A stretch of DNA of 64,000 nt from CBDAPX01 sp965198725 (GTDB lineage: Bacteria > Pseudomonadota > Alphaproteobacteria > Rhodobacterales > Rhodobacteraceae): assembly GCA_965198725.1 (NCBI GenBank), contig CBDAPX010000002.1, positions 682,001 through 746,000 of the forward strand. The letters run 5' to 3'. Below are positions 42,370 through 51,184 of the stretch, in pieces. The position numbers and the translations under genes are program-made. The first letter of the stretch is position 1; the number at the start of each line of letters is the position of its first letter. The notes under the pieces are model-generated. The model was not told the origin of the DNA and did not search any database. It saw nothing but the letters and a program-made list of their open reading frames with translations.

Positions 42370-43029
42370 ATGGAATGGACGCGACAAATCGATGGGTATT
42401 GTGAACGGCTCGGGCCAGAGTATTGGGCCGAACCGGTCAACGCGGTCACAAACCTTGCGTTTCTAATCGCAGCCTTCGTGATGTGACGGCGTGTGCGGGG
42501 GCACGGGTTGCCGCTGGCCATGGCGATGGTCTGGCTTTTGGCCGCCATTGGGGTCGGCAGTTATCTGTTTCACACCCATGCAGAGGTTTGGGCGGCGATT
42601 GCGGATGTGCCCCCGATCCTAGGGTTCACGCTTGTGTTCATCTATGCCGCCAACCGGGATTTTTGGGGGCTGGGGATTTGGCCGTCCTTGGCCCTCACCG
42701 GCGCGTTCTTTCCGTACGCCGCCCTAACCGTTCCTCTGTTTGACCGGCTGGGCGTCTTGGGTGGTTCGGCAAGCTATGCGCCGATCGCGCTTTTGATCCT
42801 GATCTACGCCATTCTGTTGCGCAACCGGGCGCCGGCCACGGCGCAGGGGCTGGCCATTGGCGTGGCGATCCTGATCGTGTCGCTTACCCTTCGGACGGTT
42901 GATATCCCGCTCTGCGAAGCGGTTCCCATAGGCACCCATTTCTGGTGGCATATCCTGAATGGCGTGATGCTGGGCTGGATGATCGAGGTTTACCGGCGGC
43001 ACATGCACCACGCACAACAGACCACCTGA
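42370..43029 (+). pseudogene. Ceramidase-domain membrane protein, interrupted by one in-frame TGA
   Basis: ATG 42370 opens the family N terminus (MEWTRQIDGYCERLGPEYWA, then EPVNAVTNLAFLIAAF) but TGA at 42484-42486 ends it after 38 residues. The frame is otherwise open to 43029 and carries the rest of the protein: several membrane segments, SYLFHTHAEVWA and PIGTHFWWHILNG, whose His residues are the metal ligands of the alkaline ceramidase/PAQR-like fold. Whole length 219 residues is normal. Trp is expected at the stop (TGG to TGA). An internal restart near 42493 would lack the first membrane segment. Known relatives hydrolyse ceramide or are of unknown role in bacteria. Confidence 0.83.
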
Positions 43030-43094
43030 GAAGCCCGATTGCCAGATAACCGGATCGCCGCCTACTGTGCCCGAAACAGAAGGGGAGCCGCCAC

Positions 43095-43943
43095 GTGAAA
43101 CGCATATATGACTTCAGCAGAAATCCGGCCCAACGGAACTATACCGTCGCAGATCTGAAAGCCTTGAAGGGTTCCGGGCGAACCTTGTCGATGGCCAACC
43201 CCGCAAATAACGACGAGCTGCGCGCCTGTGTCGAGGCCGGCATTGACCTGTTCGTTGTCGGTGCCGATCAGATGGCAGATGTCCGCGCGATCGCACCAAC
43301 GCATTTTACAGGCGCGGGCTCTACATGGGCACAGTTCGGGTCGGACGACGAAATCGTGGCACATGCCTATGAAACAATGCGGGCCGGTGCGGATATGTAT
43401 TATACCCTACGGTCACTCGACGTGATGGAGCGGATGGCCAAGGACGGTATCCCAGTGCAAAGCCATATCGGCCTGATCCCGACCTTCAGCCATCTGTGCG
43501 GCGGGCTGCGGGCCTGGGGCCGCACGGCGGAAGAGGCCATGAAGGTCTACACGACGCTGAAACAGATGGAGGATGTGGGCGTTTTCGCGGTTGAGGTCGA
43601 ATGCTTGGCCGAAGAAGTGCTGGCCGCTGTGAACACCAAAACCAGCGTTGTGACGTTCTCTCTTGGGTCAGGCAATGCAGGTGACGCGGTGTTCTCTTTC
43701 GTGGCCGACATTTGTGGCGAGGCGAGCGAGGAAGAAAAGCCGCCCAAACATGCCTATGCCTTTGGTGATGTCGGACGGCTGCACAAACAAATTCACGAAG
43801 AACGCGTGGCGGCGCTGGGCGCGTTTCACCAAGAAGTCACGGCCCGGAACTTCCCTTATCCGGAAACCAATATCGGCATGCGGGACGGTGAACACGCCAA
43901 GTTCCTAGAAGCCTTGGACAAATGGCAACCCACGCATCAATAG
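43095..43943 (+). CDS. PanB-like protein (ketopantoate hydroxymethyltransferase superfamily)
   Basis: 282 residues with the TIM-barrel signature of PanB: ADLKALKGSGRTLSMANPAN, EAGIDLFVVGADQMAD where PanB has VGDSLG, GIPVQSHIGLIPT (matching the PanB VxGHIGLTPQ), and VFAVEVECLAEEVL which contains the conserved Glu. The first metal-binding Asp of PanB is shifted or replaced, and the usual downstream panC is absent. So this is a paralogue acting on an unknown 2-oxoacid or as a lyase, in my inference. Ribosome binding site is AAGGGGAG upstream of ATG 43095. Confidence 0.7.
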   Translation: MKRIYDFSRNPAQRNYTVADLKALKGSGRTLSMANPANNDELRACVEAGIDLFVVGADQMADVRAIAPTHFTGAGSTWAQFGSDDEIVAHAYETMRAGADMYYTLRSLDVMERMAKDGIPVQSHIGLIPTFSHLCGGLRAWGRTAEEAMKVYTTLKQMEDVGVFAVEVECLAEEVLAAVNTKTSVVTFSLGSGNAGDAVFSFVADICGEASEEEKPPKHAYAFGDVGRLHKQIHEERVAALGAFHQEVTARNFPYPETNIGMRDGEHAKFLEALDKWQPTHQ

Positions 43944-44015
43944 AGCGTCAAGCTTAGCTTTTGAACGTGATGTGCGGTATCATTGGACCTGGAGACACGG
44001 GAGGAAACCAGGGCC

Positions 44016-45155
44016 ATGTCCAACATCGACAGTATTTTGAACCAAGCCGTTGCCGCGCAAGATCTGCCATTGGTGGTGGCGATGAGCGCAAATTCAGACA
44101 GCATTACCTATTCCGGTGCAGCTGGGCAGGCGACAGACGGGCAAGACGCCAGCGAAGACACGGTTTTTCGGATCTTTTCCGCCACCAAGGCGGTTGGGTC
44201 GGTGGCGGCAATGATGCTGATCGATCGCGGGAAACTCTCGATGGATACGCCGGTTGCAGAGATTCTGCCGGCTTGGAACGACCTGAAAGTGCTTGAGGGT
44301 TGGGACGGCGACACACCGATGATGCGCGCGCCGAATACTGTTGCCACGATCCGGCATCTGGCGACCCATCGCAGCGGGTTGGAATACGAATTCTGGTGCG
44401 CGGATACGGCAAAATACCTCGAAGCAACGGGGCACCCGACCATCCTCAGCGGCACCCGTGCGTCGATGAATTATCCACTGATGTACGGTCCGGGCACGCG
44501 ATGGGGTTATGGGCCCAGCATTGATTGGCTGGGTCAGGTGGTCGAGGCGGTCGATGGTCGTCGGATCGACGCCTTTTGTCAGGCGGAAATTTTTGATCCG
44601 CTCGGTATGTCGAGCACGAGTTTTGAGCCGGATGCGTTTGCGGATCGACTAGCCGCGGTGCGCGCCCGCGGCGAAGATGGTCTTTTTGGTCCGTTCGACT
44701 TGGCCCCGCCGCCGCAGCCCGAGGTCTAAGGCATGGGGCATGCGCTCTATTCCACAGTGCCGGACTATATGAAATTCCTGCGTATGATCCTGAACAAGGG
44801 GGCGCTAAACGGACAGCGTGTCCTGTCCGAAGACGCGATGACCGACATGTTGTCGGACCAGATGGAAGGCAAATTCTTTGAGCGAATGGTGACGCTTGCA
44901 CCGCCTGTGACGGCCGATGTTGTGATGCCCGAGGGCACGACGCACAGTTTTGCCGCTGTGCGGTTCGAGGCCGATGTTCCCGAACGCCGCCGAGCCGGAT
45001 CGCAAAGCTGGGCCGGGGTCCTGAACACGCATTACTGGATCGATCCCACATCGGATGTCGCTGGCGCAATCTTCACGCAGTCTTTGCCATTTGTCGAAGA
45101 TCCGTATTTGCGGACCTACGCGGCGTTCGAAAAAGCTGTTTACGCTAATCAATAA
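44016..45155 (+). pseudogene. Serine hydrolase of the beta-lactamase (class C/esterase) family, interrupted by one in-frame TAA
   Basis: ATG 44016 follows GGGAGG. The front part contains the catalytic SxxK (FSATKAVGS, Ser about residue 61) and the Tyr motif YGPS in RWGYGPSIDWLG. TAA at 44727-44729 ends it after PPPQPEV at codon 238. The same frame continues from GMGHALYSTVPDYMKFLRM to the stop at 45153-45155, giving 379 residues in all, normal for these esterases. Tyr is expected at the stop (TAC or TAT to TAA). The C-terminal part holds the third motif region (RRAGSQSWAGVLNTHYWID). Without it the enzyme should be inactive. Confidence 0.84.
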
Positions 45156-45159
45156 GGCT

Positions 45160-45582
45160 TTAACTCGTGCGATCCGGGTTCAAGGCGTGCACCTCGATCA
45201 CGTTGCCGTCCGGGTCATAGAAAAAGACCTGATGCCAGTCCGCCGTCGCGGTCTGGCCCCAATCGGAATAGGGAATGCCTTGGGCCTCCAGATGGGCTTT
45301 GAAGGCGGGCATGTCATCGGTGCGATAGGCGATATGACCGTGGCTGACGGGATTAACGATCTGGCCTGTCCGGAACCCGGCGCCGACGTCCTTTTCAGCC
45401 AGATGCATCTGGATCTGCCCATCCGTGACAAAGGCAACATCGCCCGCATACCCCTTGGTTTTGTCCTGTCGGGGCAGGGCGGCGGGGTCTTCATCGCCCA
45501 TGCCCATGACATCGCGATAGAACCTTTCGGACCGTGCCACGTCCTCTGACACCACGTTGATATGATGCAACCACAGTTTCAT
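45160..45582 (-). CDS. VOC-family (glyoxalase-like) protein
   Basis: 140 residues from ATG 45582, with AGGAGG six bases upstream. Metal-ligand positions of the vicinal-oxygen-chelate fold are present: HHINVVSEDV (His6 or His7), HGHIAYR near 81-87 and a final Glu in DPDGNVIEVHAL. This fits a metal-dependent dioxygenase, lyase or resistance protein of unknown substrate. Divergent from gatC, and convergent with the broken serine hydrolase four bases away. Confidence 0.8.
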   Translation of the reverse strand: MKLWLHHINVVSEDVARSERFYRDVMGMGDEDPAALPRQDKTKGYAGDVAFVTDGQIQMHLAEKDVGAGFRTGQIVNPVSHGHIAYRTDDMPAFKAHLEAQGIPYSDWGQTATADWHQVFFYDPDGNVIEVHALNPDRTS

Positions 45583-45714
45583 GCGCGCCCTCCTTGCTTC
45601 TCTGCGCAGCTTGCCGCAAATGCGGGGACGGAAACAAGCGCGCAGATGACCGGTCGCTCTTGCGGGCGGGCGCGGTGGGCGGTAAACGCGCGATGATGAA
45701 AAAGAGGTTTGCCC

Positions 45715-46002
45715 ATGTCGATTGACGAAAGCACCGCCGCCCGGGTCGCCAAACTGGCCCGGATCAAGGTCGAAGATGAGGCGCTGCCGGTGATGGCGGC
45801 GGAATTCAACACCATTCTGGGCTTTATCGAGCAGTTGAATGAGGTTGATGTCGACGGTGTCGAACCGATGACATCTGTGACGCCACAACGGCTCAAACGC
45901 CGTGTGGACGTGGTGACCGACGGCGATCAACAGGGCAAAGTGCTGTCAAACGCGCCGGATGCGCGCGAAGGGTTTTTTGCGGTGCCGAAGGTGGTCGAAT
46001 AA
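45715..46002 (+). CDS. gatC: Asp-tRNA(Asn)/Glu-tRNA(Gln) amidotransferase subunit C
   Basis: 95 residues from ATG 45715. Family features are ESTAARVAKLARIKVEDEAL at the start, FNTILGFIEQLNEVDVDGVEP in the middle and the C-terminal NAPDAREGFFAVPKVVE. It stabilises GatA in the GatCAB complex that amidates misacylated Glu-tRNA(Gln) and Asp-tRNA(Asn). Its TAA shares one base with the gatA ATG (TAATG). Confidence 0.95.
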   Translation: MSIDESTAARVAKLARIKVEDEALPVMAAEFNTILGFIEQLNEVDVDGVEPMTSVTPQRLKRRVDVVTDGDQQGKVLSNAPDAREGFFAVPKVVE

Positions 46003-47489
46003 TGGGCGAGTTGAACAAGCTGGGGCTGGCCGAAGCCCGCGATGCGCTGCGCAAGGGCGACGTGACCTCGGTGGAACTGACCGAAGCGTGCCTGACGGCC
46101 ATTGATGGTGCGGAAGCGTTGAACGCGTTCGTGCACAAGACCCCCGATATTGCGATGGAACGCGCCACGGCTGCGGACGCACGGATCAAGGCCGGGGACG
46201 CCCCGGCGATGTGTGGTCTGCCCATCGGGATCAAGGACCTCTTTTGCACCGAAGGCGTGGCCAGCCAGGCGGGAAGCGGCATTCTGGAAGGGTTCAAACC
46301 GGAATATGAATCCACCGTCAGCGCCCAGTTGAAAGACGCGGGCGCGGTGATGCTGGGCAAGCTTAACATGGACGAATTTGCCATGGGCTCGTCCAACGAA
46401 ACATCCGTTTACGGCAACGCCGTCAGCCCATGGCGGCGTGGCAATGACGAAACACCGCTGACACCCGGCGGATCGTCGGGCGGATCGGCCTCGGCCGTGG
46501 CTGCGGATTTGTGTTTGGCAGCGACCGGCACCGATACGGGCGGATCGATCCGGCAACCGGCGGCGTTTACCGGGATTGTCGGGATCAAACCAACCTATGG
46601 CCGCAGCTCTCGCTGGGGCATCGTGGCCTTTGCTTCGTCTTTGGATCAGGCCGGGCCGATGACCAAAACGGTCCGCGACGCCGCGATCATGCTGGAAGCG
46701 ATGACCGGGCATGATCCCAAGGATTCGACCAGCGCAGAGCTGCCCGTGCCGAACTTCGAGGCGATGCTGACGGGTGACATCCGGGGCAAGAAAATCGGCA
46801 TTCCAAAGGAATACCGGATGGACGGTATGCCCGAAGAGATCGAAGCCTTGTGGGCCGAAGGCACGGCGATGATGAAAGATGCCGGGGCCGAGATCGTCGA
46901 TATCTCTTTGCCGCACACCAAATACGCGTTGCCGGCCTATTATGTGATTGCACCGGCGGAGGCGTCGTCAAACCTGGCGCGCTATGACGGCGTGCGCTAT
47001 GGCCACCGCGCGCAGCTGGCCCAAGGCGACGGCATCATCGAAATGTACGAAAAGACCCGCGCCGAAGGGTTCGGGGACGAGGTCAAGCGTCGCGTTATGA
47101 TTGGCACCTACGTGCTGAGCGCGGGCTTCTACGACGCCTATTACAACCGCGCGCGCAAGGTGCGGACGTTGATCAAGAAAGACTTTGAAGACGTGTTTGC
47201 CGCCGGGGTCGACGCGATCCTGACGCCGGCAACACCTTCGGCGTCGTTTGGTCTGGGTGAGATGGCGGATGCCGATCCCGTTCAAATGTATTTGAACGAC
47301 GTCTTCACTGTGACCGTGAACCTTGCTGGTTTGCCCGGTATCTCGGTGCCCGCAGGCCTAGATAAACAAGGGCTGCCCTTGGGGTTGCAGCTGATCGGTC
47401 GGCCTTGGGAAGAAGGTGATCTTTTGAACCTTGGCTATGCCTTGGAAGGGGCGGCCGGATTTGTGGCCAAACCGGGCAAATGGTGGTAA
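46002..47489 (+). CDS. gatA: Asp-tRNA(Asn)/Glu-tRNA(Gln) amidotransferase subunit A
   Basis: 495 residues. The amidase-signature triad is intact: Lys in GLPIGIKDLFCTEG (near residue 79), the cis-Ser in TPGGSSGGSASAVAA (near 155) and the nucleophile Ser in TGTDTGGSIRQPA (near 179). It releases ammonia from glutamine for GatB. Coupled to gatC by TAATG overlap; gatB is not in the window. Confidence 0.96.
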   Translation: MGELNKLGLAEARDALRKGDVTSVELTEACLTAIDGAEALNAFVHKTPDIAMERATAADARIKAGDAPAMCGLPIGIKDLFCTEGVASQAGSGILEGFKPEYESTVSAQLKDAGAVMLGKLNMDEFAMGSSNETSVYGNAVSPWRRGNDETPLTPGGSSGGSASAVAADLCLAATGTDTGGSIRQPAAFTGIVGIKPTYGRSSRWGIVAFASSLDQAGPMTKTVRDAAIMLEAMTGHDPKDSTSAELPVPNFEAMLTGDIRGKKIGIPKEYRMDGMPEEIEALWAEGTAMMKDAGAEIVDISLPHTKYALPAYYVIAPAEASSNLARYDGVRYGHRAQLAQGDGIIEMYEKTRAEGFGDEVKRRVMIGTYVLSAGFYDAYYNRARKVRTLIKKDFEDVFAAGVDAILTPATPSASFGLGEMADADPVQMYLNDVFTVTVNLAGLPGISVPAGLDKQGLPLGLQLIGRPWEEGDLLNLGYALEGAAGFVAKPGKWW

Positions 47490-47530
47490 ACCAACCGCCA
47501 AGGCAAAGGATAACAGGTAGGACGGCAGCT

Positions 47531-48337
47531 ATGCGTCTTTTCATGCTTTTGGCATGCAGTGCGGTTTTGGCGACCGCCTGCACCACACAAGTTCCTGACA
47601 GCGCGGCGGGCGTCGGTTTTGACAGCACGCCGGAAGAGATGCGTCAACGCGCGATCAATGAACCGGTCGCTGGGTCCGCATTGCCGGCACCTTCTGCCAT
47701 TTCGCAGGAAACGCTTGGTGGCACGCCAAACTCAATTGAATTGCAGAACGCGTTGGCCCCGATTTCCGGACAGGCCGCACCCGGCGCGCCGCTCTCCGCG
47801 ACGTCTGTGCCCGTAAACACCGGTCCAAACGCAGATATCGCAGCCGAAACCGCGGCCGTTCTGTCGCCCGCGGCGGCCGCCAATTCTGGCGTAGAGCCTT
47901 TGCAGGCCAGCCCCAATAATCCGTCGCCCGTGGTTCTGAACAATCCCGGTATTTCGGATGAAAACGATTTTGGCGCGGTTTCGGCACGACAGTCGATTGA
48001 AAGCGACGCACAGCGCATTGACGCGCAGGCCCAGCAGCGTGTCGTGGTTGCCCCAAGCGCGGTGCCCGAACGCCAAGGAGCGGCACAGCCCAACATCGTG
48101 ACCTATGCTCTGACCACGTCCCATGCACGCGGGGTTCAGAAATATAACCGGGTCGGGATCAAAATGGCGGCCCGGTCCGAACGCAACTGCGCCAAATATC
48201 CGTCTGCGGATCAGGCTCAGATCGCGTTTCTGGAACAGGGCGGGCCAGAGCGGGACCGTCTTGTGCTGGACCCAGACGGCGATGGCTATGCCTGCAGCTG
48301 GGATCCGACCCCGTTTCGCGCTGCGGTGCAGGGCTGA
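47531..48337 (+). CDS. Lipoprotein with C-terminal excalibur-like calcium-binding segment
   Basis: 268 residues from ATG 47531. The signal MRLFMLLACSAVLATACTT has a lipobox with lipid Cys at about residue 17. A long low-complexity region rich in Ala, Pro, Ser and Asn follows (about 25-170). The last 70 residues form a compact domain with CAKYPSADQAQ and the excalibur-like DPDGDGYACSWDPTPF, a short Cys-bounded Asp-rich loop. Such lipoproteins sit in the cell envelope. An amidase acting on peptidoglycan follows directly, supporting an envelope role. Confidence 0.75.
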   Translation: MRLFMLLACSAVLATACTTQVPDSAAGVGFDSTPEEMRQRAINEPVAGSALPAPSAISQETLGGTPNSIELQNALAPISGQAAPGAPLSATSVPVNTGPNADIAAETAAVLSPAAAANSGVEPLQASPNNPSPVVLNNPGISDENDFGAVSARQSIESDAQRIDAQAQQRVVVAPSAVPERQGAAQPNIVTYALTTSHARGVQKYNRVGIKMAARSERNCAKYPSADQAQIAFLEQGGPERDRLVLDPDGDGYACSWDPTPFRAAVQG

Positions 48338-48990
48338 TCGACCCGATCTGGCATCCATCGCCCAATTTCGGGCCACGGCGGAACGGTCTGCAACCGACAC
48401 TGATCGTCGTGCATTATACCGCCATGGAGATGGCAGAGGCCGCGTTAGAGCGGCTGTGTGATCCGGCGGCAGAAGTTTCAGCACATTACCTGATCGGTTG
48501 TGACGGAACGCTCTATCAACTGGTCGACGAGGCGCAGCGCGCCTGGCATGCCGGTGCAGGCACCTGGTGCGGGCAGGATGATATCAACTCTCGTTCCATT
48601 GGCATTGAACTGGACAACCCAGGGGACTGCCCCTTTTCGCAGCCGCAAATGGTGTGTCTTGAGGGGCTGTTGCCCGCGATCATGGCGCGATGGGATATCC
48701 CGCCGGGTGGCGTGATCGGTCATTCGGATATGGCGCCAGAGCGTAAATTCGACCCCGGTGCGCGGTTTGACTGGCCGCGCCTTGCACGGGCCGGGTTGGC
48801 GGCACCAGCGCCCGCAGGCGCACCTGCGACCCCCGATTTGGTCCGGTTCCGCCACGGCGCGACTGCAATGGGGTATCCGGCGGAGGTATCCGATGAGGCG
48901 CTTTTGCGCGCTGTCAGGCTCCGCTTTCGTCCATGGGGACGCGGGCGGTTGACCGCCGAAGACATGGCGCTGGTCACCCGTTTCATTTGA
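48334..48990 (+). CDS. N-acetylmuramoyl-L-alanine amidase (AmpD/amidase_2 type), start codon uncertain
   Basis: The amidase_2 fold is clear: LIVVHYTAMEMAEAALERL with the first zinc His, VSAHYLIGCDGTLYQLVDE, INSRSIGIELDN, and GHSDMAPERKFDPGARFDW with the last zinc ligands. Family members begin a little before with xxIWHPSPNFGPRR, and that sequence is present in frame upstream of the first GTG (48409). The only candidate start for the full form is CTG at 48334, overlapping the lipoprotein stop (CTGA), giving 218 residues. So a rare CTG start with coupling is likely; a GTG 48409 start would cut off the first strand. It removes the stem peptide from cell-wall muropeptides. Confidence 0.8.
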   Translation: MIDPIWHPSPNFGPRRNGLQPTLIVVHYTAMEMAEAALERLCDPAAEVSAHYLIGCDGTLYQLVDEAQRAWHAGAGTWCGQDDINSRSIGIELDNPGDCPFSQPQMVCLEGLLPAIMARWDIPPGGVIGHSDMAPERKFDPGARFDWPRLARAGLAAPAPAGAPATPDLVRFRHGATAMGYPAEVSDEALLRAVRLRFRPWGRGRLTAEDMALVTRFI

Positions 48991-49041
48991 CGCAAGCGGA
49001 TTGCGGACCAGTTCAGGGGAAACACTGGACGGGATACCATC

Positions 49042-49545
49042 ATGCACATTCTGAAAACCGCCGCGCTGGGCCTCATCTTGGCCGGACCTGCTGCTGCAAA
49101 CGTCGTTGTAACCTTCAACGAAGGCGCGCCCAAAGATCGTTTCACTTTTGCCAACCTATCCGAGTGCACCCTGACGGCGCCCGAACTGACCGTCGATTTA
49201 CAAGGATCAGCCGCAGGTCTGATCTTTGACGTCACCGGATCGGGTGCCGGGGTCGAGGTATTCCAACCCTTCGAACTTGTATCCGGACAGGACAGCATCA
49301 GCGTTCTGCCCGCGGTCGCGGATGGCGATACACAGGTTTCGCTGACGGCCACCGCTTTCGCGCCGAACCAAAAGCTGGCCTTCACGATTGACGTCGACGA
49401 CACCGCCGGAACCCGCGCGATTACAGTGTCGCGCAGCGAGATTGCAGGCGCCACCGCGCAAATGGTGGTGGCAGGCGAGGTCATCTCTGCCCCGTTTGAC
49501 ACGACCTCAAAAGCAATCCTGCCGCTCGAAGCCTGCCCGACCTAA
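49042..49545 (+). CDS. Secreted protein similar to 'aggregation factor core' family
   Basis: 167 residues with a Sec signal peptide (MHILKTAALGLILAGPAAA, cleavage near residue 19-20). The mature part is all beta by appearance, rich in Thr, Val, Ala and Asp, with two Cys residues (SECTLT and LEACPT) that may form one disulfide. It resembles proteins annotated as aggregation factor core in roseobacters. Function is unknown; a surface or periplasmic role is inferred. Confidence 0.65.
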   Translation: MHILKTAALGLILAGPAAANVVVTFNEGAPKDRFTFANLSECTLTAPELTVDLQGSAAGLIFDVTGSGAGVEVFQPFELVSGQDSISVLPAVADGDTQVSLTATAFAPNQKLAFTIDVDDTAGTRAITVSRSEIAGATAQMVVAGEVISAPFDTTSKAILPLEACPT

Positions 49546-49591
49546 TGCTTTGCCATTGACCCGGTCCCTGCTTTGCCCCTAAACCGCCCGT

Positions 49592-49986
49592 CGCGCGGAA
49601 GGCTGGATGGCCGCTGCGGCGGGAACCCGCCGGAGAGGAAAGTCCGGACTCCACAAAGCAACGGTGCCGGGTAACGCCCGGGCGGGGCAACCCGACGGAA
49701 AGCGCCACAGAAATCAAACCGCCCCGCAAGGGGTAAGGGTGAAACGGTGGGGTAAGAGCCCACCGCGCGGCTGGTAACAGCGGCGGCACGGCAAGCCCCA
49801 CCGGGAGCAATGCCAAATAGGACCCCCGCGCGGGACCGGTCCCGGCAACGGGAAACCGCCGCTAGGTACGCTTTGACCAAGAGGGGTCGGGTTGGCAGCT
49901 AGACGCATCTGGCAACAGATGCCTTAGATGAATGGTCATCCCCGGAGCAATTCGGGACAGAATCCGGCTTACATGCCTTCCGCGCG
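49592..49986 (+). ncRNA. rnpB: RNase P RNA (bacterial type A)
   Basis: The conserved core is clear: GAGGAAAGTCCGGACTCCAC (P4 5' side, near 49634-49653) and ACAGAATCCGGCTTACA near the 3' end (about 49958-49974). The P1 stem forms between CGCGCGGAAGGC (49592-49603) and GCCTTCCGCGCG (49975-49986). About 395 bases, and a run of six T follows at once, which with P1 makes a terminator. It is the catalytic RNA for tRNA 5' maturation. Confidence 0.97.
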
Positions 49987-50086
49987 TTTTTTCTGGTATT
50001 CTGCCAACAATGGGATCTCGCAGAACCGTCTAAGACGGTTGTTTCAATCCTTTGCTGGTGGCCACTCTTATAAAATCAGTTTGCTT

Positions 50087-50707
50087 TCAGCAAATGATCA
50101 CGCCTGACGAAGTCATCCGCTTTTCTGCGCTCTCCGAGGGAGCGGCTGATAGAGTTCCGTCGTTTACCACGATTACGTCGTATCCTCGGTTTCGGGCAGC
50201 CAGGGCCGTCTTTTGCACACAATAATTCCGGTCCAAACCGACGACACGCAGGGTGCCAACGTCGAGGCGTTCCAAAAGTCTGTCGAGTTCGCCGGTTTCA
50301 AATGCATCCTGAACACGCTTTACGACAACATGGTCAGGCAGGGACGAAAAAACTTCTGAAAGTTCGACCCCGTCACTGCCTTCGATCGCTTGTCCTTTCA
50401 TCAAAAGCCGCGCCACGGCCTTTGTCGAAGGTATCGACCATTCCTGACGGAGTGCGATGACGGGATGAAACGCGGTTTGCGCCGCTTCGATTTCCTTCAA
50501 AATGACAGCCGCTGCAGCCTCTTTCGCGGTTGCCAAATAGGGACCGTGGTCCCAAAAGACGGACTGCAGATCAATCAGCAGCAGAGCTGAACCATTGCGG
50601 TCGGGAATTTTTGCTCCGACGCTGATCGAGCCGATGCGCCGTACACCATTGACGAGCCAAAGTAGAACGAGAAGTATCGCGGTACCCAAGACATAGCCGA
50701 AAATCAT
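50087..50707 (-). CDS. Membrane-anchored cysteine hydrolase (isochorismatase fold)
   Basis: 206 residues. An N-terminal membrane segment (FGYVLGTAILLVLLWLVNGV, residues 3-22) is unusual for the family. The isochorismatase-type catalytic set is present: Asp in LLLIDLQSVFW (near 45), Lys in VVVKRVQDAFETG (near 129) and Cys in GLDRNYCVQKTALAARNRGY (near 163). It hydrolyses an amide or related bond of an unknown small molecule at the membrane. It overlaps the MarR-type regulator gene by four bases (ATGA), so the pair is an autoregulated operon. Confidence 0.82.
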   Translation of the reverse strand: MIFGYVLGTAILLVLLWLVNGVRRIGSISVGAKIPDRNGSALLLIDLQSVFWDHGPYLATAKEAAAAVILKEIEAAQTAFHPVIALRQEWSIPSTKAVARLLMKGQAIEGSDGVELSEVFSSLPDHVVVKRVQDAFETGELDRLLERLDVGTLRVVGLDRNYCVQKTALAARNRGYDVIVVNDGTLSAAPSESAEKRMTSSGVIIC

Positions 50708-51150
50708 TCGGGCTCTCCTGTCATGTCTTTTAAGCTGCTCGACACCGCCAATACGACCTCAAGTGCCGTAGAAATGTCCTTGCTGCTAAGGTTCGCGCCC
50801 ACCGCTTCCATTACCTTCATTTCTTGTGAAATGATCTCTTCAATCAGAGAGCGGCCTTGATCGGTCAAAGCCAAGATGGATGAGCGTTTGTGGCGTGGGT
50901 TAACCCGTTGCTCAACAAAGCCTGAAGCCAGGGTTTCGTTGCACATGATTTGAACGTATTGCCGCTTTATCTCCAGCCGTGCCGCAATTTCTGGGACAGT
51001 CTGTTCGCCGTACCTGTGCAATATTTCCAAAACGGCGCGCATCCGGACCGTAAGGCCTGTTCCAGCCAATCCGGCTTCAACGCATGCTTCTGCCGCCTGC
51101 ATCAGGGGGCGTGACATCCAAACTAGGCGGTGAAGGTGTTCTGCTTTCAT
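50704..51150 (-). CDS. MarR-family transcriptional regulator
   Basis: 148 residues from ATG 51150; a start five codons earlier (51165) is possible but lies within the likely -10 region. The winged helix is VPEIAARLEIKRQYVQIMCNETLASGFVEQRVNPRHKR (about residues 52-90), with the wing ending in SILALTDQG. It dimerises through terminal helices. A perfect palindrome in its promoter suggests autoregulation, with release by a small ligand handled by the hydrolase downstream. Confidence 0.85.
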   Translation of the reverse strand: MKAEHLHRLVWMSRPLMQAAEACVEAGLAGTGLTVRMRAVLEILHRYGEQTVPEIAARLEIKRQYVQIMCNETLASGFVEQRVNPRHKRSSILALTDQGRSLIEEIISQEMKVMEAVGANLSSKDISTALEVVLAVSSSLKDMTGEPE

Positions 51151-51156
51151 ATTGAC

Positions 51157-51184
51157 AATATACATGTCATTATGACAAGTGCAA
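51157..51184 (-). promoter_or_regulatory. Predicted promoter of the marR-hydrolase operon (possibly leaderless)
   Basis: On the minus strand TTGCAC (51184-51179) and TATATT (51162-51157) are separated by 16 bases. The expected start of transcription, seven bases after the -10 box, falls on the A of ATG 51150. No ribosome binding site precedes that ATG, which fits a leaderless mRNA. Confidence 0.45.
51165..51177. promoter_or_regulatory. Probable MarR operator
   Basis: TGTCATTATGACA is a perfect palindrome around a central T, placed between the -35 and -10 boxes of the operon promoter, where a bound MarR dimer would block polymerase. Confidence 0.6.
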
